Below, in pieces: positions 56,954 to 59,820 of a DNA stretch of 59,820 nucleotides. The translations under genes were made by a program, and so were the position numbers. The notes under the pieces were generated by a model that was not told the origin of the DNA, made no database searches, and saw only the letters and a program-made list of their open reading frames with translations. Source of the DNA: Cudoniella acicularis (Eukaryota > Ascomycota > Leotiomycetes > Helotiales > Helotiaceae); the NCBI GenBank assembly GCA_013054445.1, contig JAAMPI010000145.1, positions 1-59,820 of the forward strand, given 5' to 3'. Every line of letters starts with the position of its first letter. The stretch's first letter is position 1.

Positions 56954-58060
56954 CTTGACTTTGTATTCCAATTCGAACGCAGCAATGGAAGTTCTCAGCT
57001 CACGAGGCTACTTGTTAATACAGGCTCAAGCGAGCCAATTCTTAAGGATTTTGCAAGATTCGGTTTTTTCTACCCAGTCGGGGTCTTGACAACTTGGTAA
57101 AGACAAAATACCATGGGAAGTAACAAAAATGGCAGAGAACATCGATGACTCTGCATAGCCTTTCAATGTGTACATACCTGAGAACGAACGTTATCTAACT
57201 TTAAGATTTCTTTTGCCTTTGTCCGTGACGGAAATCTGACCGAATGCAGCATCTTGGGGCTTGTTGCGGAATTCGAACTCAAAATTTTTGAATCGATTGT
57301 GATATTCTTTGTTTTGTTTATGTTGTTTTGACATGGTAAGGCTTAATCCGGGCTTGTGCTCGACTTTTACAATAAAGAATCTTTGACCGCAAACTCTTTG
57401 ATAGAGATAATAGGGGAACCGCGCCTTTTAGCATCAAGAAAGCTTGCAAGACTGCTTTCAAGGCCCTGCACGACAACGACAAGAAGATTTCTCCACCAGG
57501 TGGAATGAGTTGATGGCCACATTGAAGCTACGAGCCAGCGAGGTCAACCTGGGAGCACGCTATTATCTCCAACACCATAGGGAACCACTTGGTTTATAAT
57601 ATAGAAGTATACCAACAGGTGGTACTTTGTGGCCTCGGATTTGATACCGTGGGAATCCTGCACTCTGTGAATTTTGTCCATAGTGGTTTGTGTATAGATG
57701 GCCGCCTCTGTTGACACGCGAAATGTAACTCGAACAAGGAGGGCTTCTTCACCGTGAAGTTGTCATAGCAAGAGCCAACACTGTCTCAACTATATTTCTT
57801 CAGTTCCTTTCCAGTTTTGATGTTCTTGCTTACCCAGGTACGGAATACGGTCGGAGTCTCGGAGTGGTTGAGAACTCCGTTAAGAAACCAGTACGTAGCC
57901 ATTGCCAAATCCAACTCAGGCCACATCAGCAACGACCTCGAGACGCAGAATAAATCGTGAATCGCGATACGCATCTCTGCGTTCCAGCCGGCAAGGTGCG
58001 AAGCCCTGTCTACGTGAAGCGTACTGTAACGGGTAACGGAAAGAAAGAAAAGAGGAAGAG
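56954..58060. other. Divergent intergenic region
   Basis: Promoters of the coiled-coil and DUF829 genes. No gene is supported; short frames lack motifs. Confidence 0.45.
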
Positions 58061-58891
58061 ATGTCGCAGCCGAAGAAAGCCACAGGCCTCGACCATTTTT
58101 CCCGCCTCAACCCCGCCGTCTTCCTCCATCAACCAACAACTACCTCGAAAACCCACGATCCAGATCTAATCCTCATCGCAGCATGGATGGACGCGTCGCC
58201 TCGGCACATCTCGAAATATGCTGGCATCTACGAGAAGCTGTACCCCTCAGCGCGCATCTTAGTTGTGACGACCAACTCCCTTGACGCAGCATTTCGCTCC
58301 AAGGCTGCCAACGAGAACCGTGTCAAACCGATCCTCGAGATTTTATATACTCTGCCAGCAGATACGAAACTTCTGCTTCATTTCTTCTCGAATGGAGGGA
58401 CATATACGAGCACAATTATTGCGCGGAAGTATCGGGAGAAGATGGGTCAACCGCTTCCTGTCAGCGCGATTGTGCTTGATAGCTGTCCAGGACATCCGAT
58501 ATATGAAGCTACGGTTCGAGCGTTCACTGTTGGTTTGCCCAAGGGGTTATTGGCACAAACAATTGGAGTGTCAGTGTTCCGGGTCTTCCTATTTTTATAC
58601 ATGGCGGTTCATGTCTTGTTGAGAAAGAAGAACGTTGTTGAAAGAGCAAGGGAAGAACTAAACGATAAGACGCTGTTCGAACTTGATGCGCCACGAATGT
58701 ATGTATACAGCATTGCGGACGAAATGGTTGAATGGAAAGATGTGGAAGAGCATGCAGACGATGCTAGAAGTCGGGGATATACTGTTGAGATTATGGAGAA
58801 ATACATAGAGAGCGGTCATGCTGCGCATATGGTGAGCGACGAAAAGAGATACTGGTCAGCCGTTCAGAGGCTATGGAGTACAGTTGCATAG
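58061..58891 (+). CDS. DUF829/TMEM53-family alpha/beta-hydrolase-like protein
   Basis: A single exon of 276 residues starts at ATG 58061. The DUF829 pattern is visible: PDLILIAAWMDASPRHISKY near the start, LLLHFFSNGGTYTSTIIARK (the H-x-F-S-N-G-G motif), AIVLDSCPGHPIY (D-S-x-P-G), a hydrophobic stretch around RVFLFLYMAVHVLLRKKNVV, and RMYVYSIADEMVEWKDVEEH ending in GHAAHMVSDEKRYWSAV with a late His. This resembles an alpha/beta-hydrolase fold with Ser, Asp and His, but the nucleophile is not proven. TMEM53 is a nuclear-envelope protein in animals; the fungal function is unknown. Confidence 0.9.
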   Translation: MSQPKKATGLDHFSRLNPAVFLHQPTTTSKTHDPDLILIAAWMDASPRHISKYAGIYEKLYPSARILVVTTNSLDAAFRSKAANENRVKPILEILYTLPADTKLLLHFFSNGGTYTSTIIARKYREKMGQPLPVSAIVLDSCPGHPIYEATVRAFTVGLPKGLLAQTIGVSVFRVFLFLYMAVHVLLRKKNVVERAREELNDKTLFELDAPRMYVYSIADEMVEWKDVEEHADDARSRGYTVEIMEKYIESGHAAHMVSDEKRYWSAVQRLWSTVA

Positions 58892-59299
58892 AGTATAGAC
58901 AGCTCTTCCTTGCTCACGCAGGAACTGAATCCAAAGAGCTAGGTTCGAGGTTCCAGAACTCCTCCCAGTCCACACGCTTGGTAGATTAGCTTTCTGGAGA
59001 TCGTCCCGATAGTAAAATCAAAGTTCTCCATTTCTCCTCGGTTCCCCTTGATTTCAATGGCGTTTGCATGGGGATATGGAAGCCAAAGGTACAAGTACAT
59101 GACGCTGTTAAGTACCAGCAGTCCAGTCTAGCATGCGAGTGAAATAACTTCCTATCACCAGTTCTGTATGTCGTTCTTCCATAATATTTTGTGACCGCTT
59201 CTATCCCCAATTCCTCTATTCTTGTAACCCCTGTTCTTCAAAACACCGTAATTTAATCTTCTAAAAACAGAACCGAATAAAAAGCATACACTCTTCACC
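58892..59299. other. Short intergenic region
   Basis: Nothing recognisable; 3' end of the DUF829 gene and promoter of the MAPEG gene. Confidence 0.45.
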
Positions 59300-59820
59300 A
59301 TGGCTCTCGTTGGTCTCACAGCTCCAAAACTTCTTCGTAAGTCAATCAACCTCCCTTTCGTCCTTCCAGTAGTCAGTGACATAGCTGGTACAAGTCATTA
59401 AACTACTCCAATTTCATCTATCCACCAAATCCCATATAACTATCTACAAAATCAAAATCTCTCACCCAAGCACATATAAACAACCAGCTAACACCCACCA
59501 CCTAGCCATCGCAGGCACCTGGGCCGCGCCCTTCACGCTCTACTATCTCCTCCTCTCCTCCCGGATCTTCAACCTCCGTGTAAAACACGAATCCTACATC
59601 GGCGACCGACTCAAATCCTCCTCTTCCTCCCCCTCCCCTTCCTCCAACTCCACCACCAACCCCGACCCCCTTGGAGTAGCCATCCGCTGCTAAGGCAACT
59701 TCCTCGAAAACGTCCCTTTAGCCTTCATCTTCCTAACTTTCTGCGAGCTTAATGGAAGTGATAGGAAGGCGCTGCATTATATTATGGCTACGTTTTTAGT
59801 GTTGAGGATTGCGCATGCGG
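59300..59820 (+). CDS. MAPEG-family membrane protein, partial and with disrupted frame
   Basis: ATG 59300 begins MALVGLTAPKLL; exon 1 ends 59336, a 169-bp intron follows, and exon 2 starts 59506 with PIAGTWAAPFTLYYLLLSSR then YIGDRLKSS. At about 59640-59643 (TTT) the frame slips by one base; the following frame reads DPLGVAIRC, a TAA at 59692-59694, then GNFLENVPLAFIFLTFCELN and LRIAHA to the window edge, clearly MAPEG (N-F-x-E-N-V-P). So two disruptions are needed in a strict reading. Alternatively, an intron 59578-59695 (donor GTGTAA, acceptor CTAAG) joins NLR to NFLENVPL in frame, deleting the loop between helices 1 and 2. MAPEG proteins act on glutathione or lipid substrates or lack enzyme activity; here function is uncertain and the gene continues outside the window. 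Confidence 0.7.

Noticed and set aside
1..59820. CRISPR arrays, bacterial operons, rRNA genes
   Set aside because: No spacer-repeat arrays or rRNA-like sequence were seen; all genes have eukaryotic structure.

Overview
The window is nuclear DNA of a filamentous ascomycete (Pezizomycotina, possibly Leotiomycetes; the class is inference). Many genes carry 44-120 bp introns with GT/AG borders and CTAAC/CTGAC branch motifs. Fungus-specific families are present (UstYa, SAT4-type rhodopsin-like membrane proteins, fungal SLATT, STAND-type N-terminal domains), as are decayed, TA-rich repeat relics. A few N bases and indels at homopolymers suggest a draft short-read assembly, so some broken frames may be sequencing errors. 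All exon coordinates were deduced by hand from splice motifs and reading-frame continuity.

Left part (1-10.2 kb): a truncated dynamin-stalk pseudogene, a frameshifted DUF1275 membrane protein, a minisatellite, an intact SulP sulfate-permease gene with a STAS domain, a 212-bp MITE with a 9-bp target duplication, and TA-rich transposon-like relic DNA.

Centre-left (10.2-23.4 kb): the most exciting region, an apparent fungal RiPP (dikaritin-type) biosynthetic cluster. It holds two convergent cytochrome P450 genes, a UstYa-family oxidase gene with two HNLHC motifs, a tiny 83-aa secreted precursor peptide carrying three DYLGGFF repeats each ending in a basic Kex2-like site, a SAT4/rhodopsin-like seven-helix membrane protein and a DHA2-type MFS exporter. 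The expected logic is: the precursor enters the secretory pathway, a Kex2-like protease cuts after the basic residues, UstYa and P450s oxidise or cyclise the core, and the MFS pump exports the product. I do not recognise the core sequence from any dikaritin I know. An ankyrin-repeat STAND-like gene borders the cluster on the right.

Right part (29-59.8 kb): gene-dense housekeeping region. In order: Myb-like nuclear protein, Ap4A phosphorylase, fungal SLATT membrane protein, short-chain dehydrogenase, secreted glutaminase GtaA-like protein, Tra2-like RRM/SR splicing regulator, an uncharacterised fungal protein, complex I 15 kDa (NDUFS5-like) subunit divergent from Sec39, a GST, the branchpoint-bridging protein BBP/SF1, a very long coiled-coil protein with a homopolymer frameshift, a DUF829/TMEM53 protein and a partial, disrupted MAPEG gene. 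Two splicing-factor genes (Tra2-like and BBP) use GC-AG introns. The BBP gene also contains an intron with five CTAAC branchpoint-like motifs, which hints at autoregulation.
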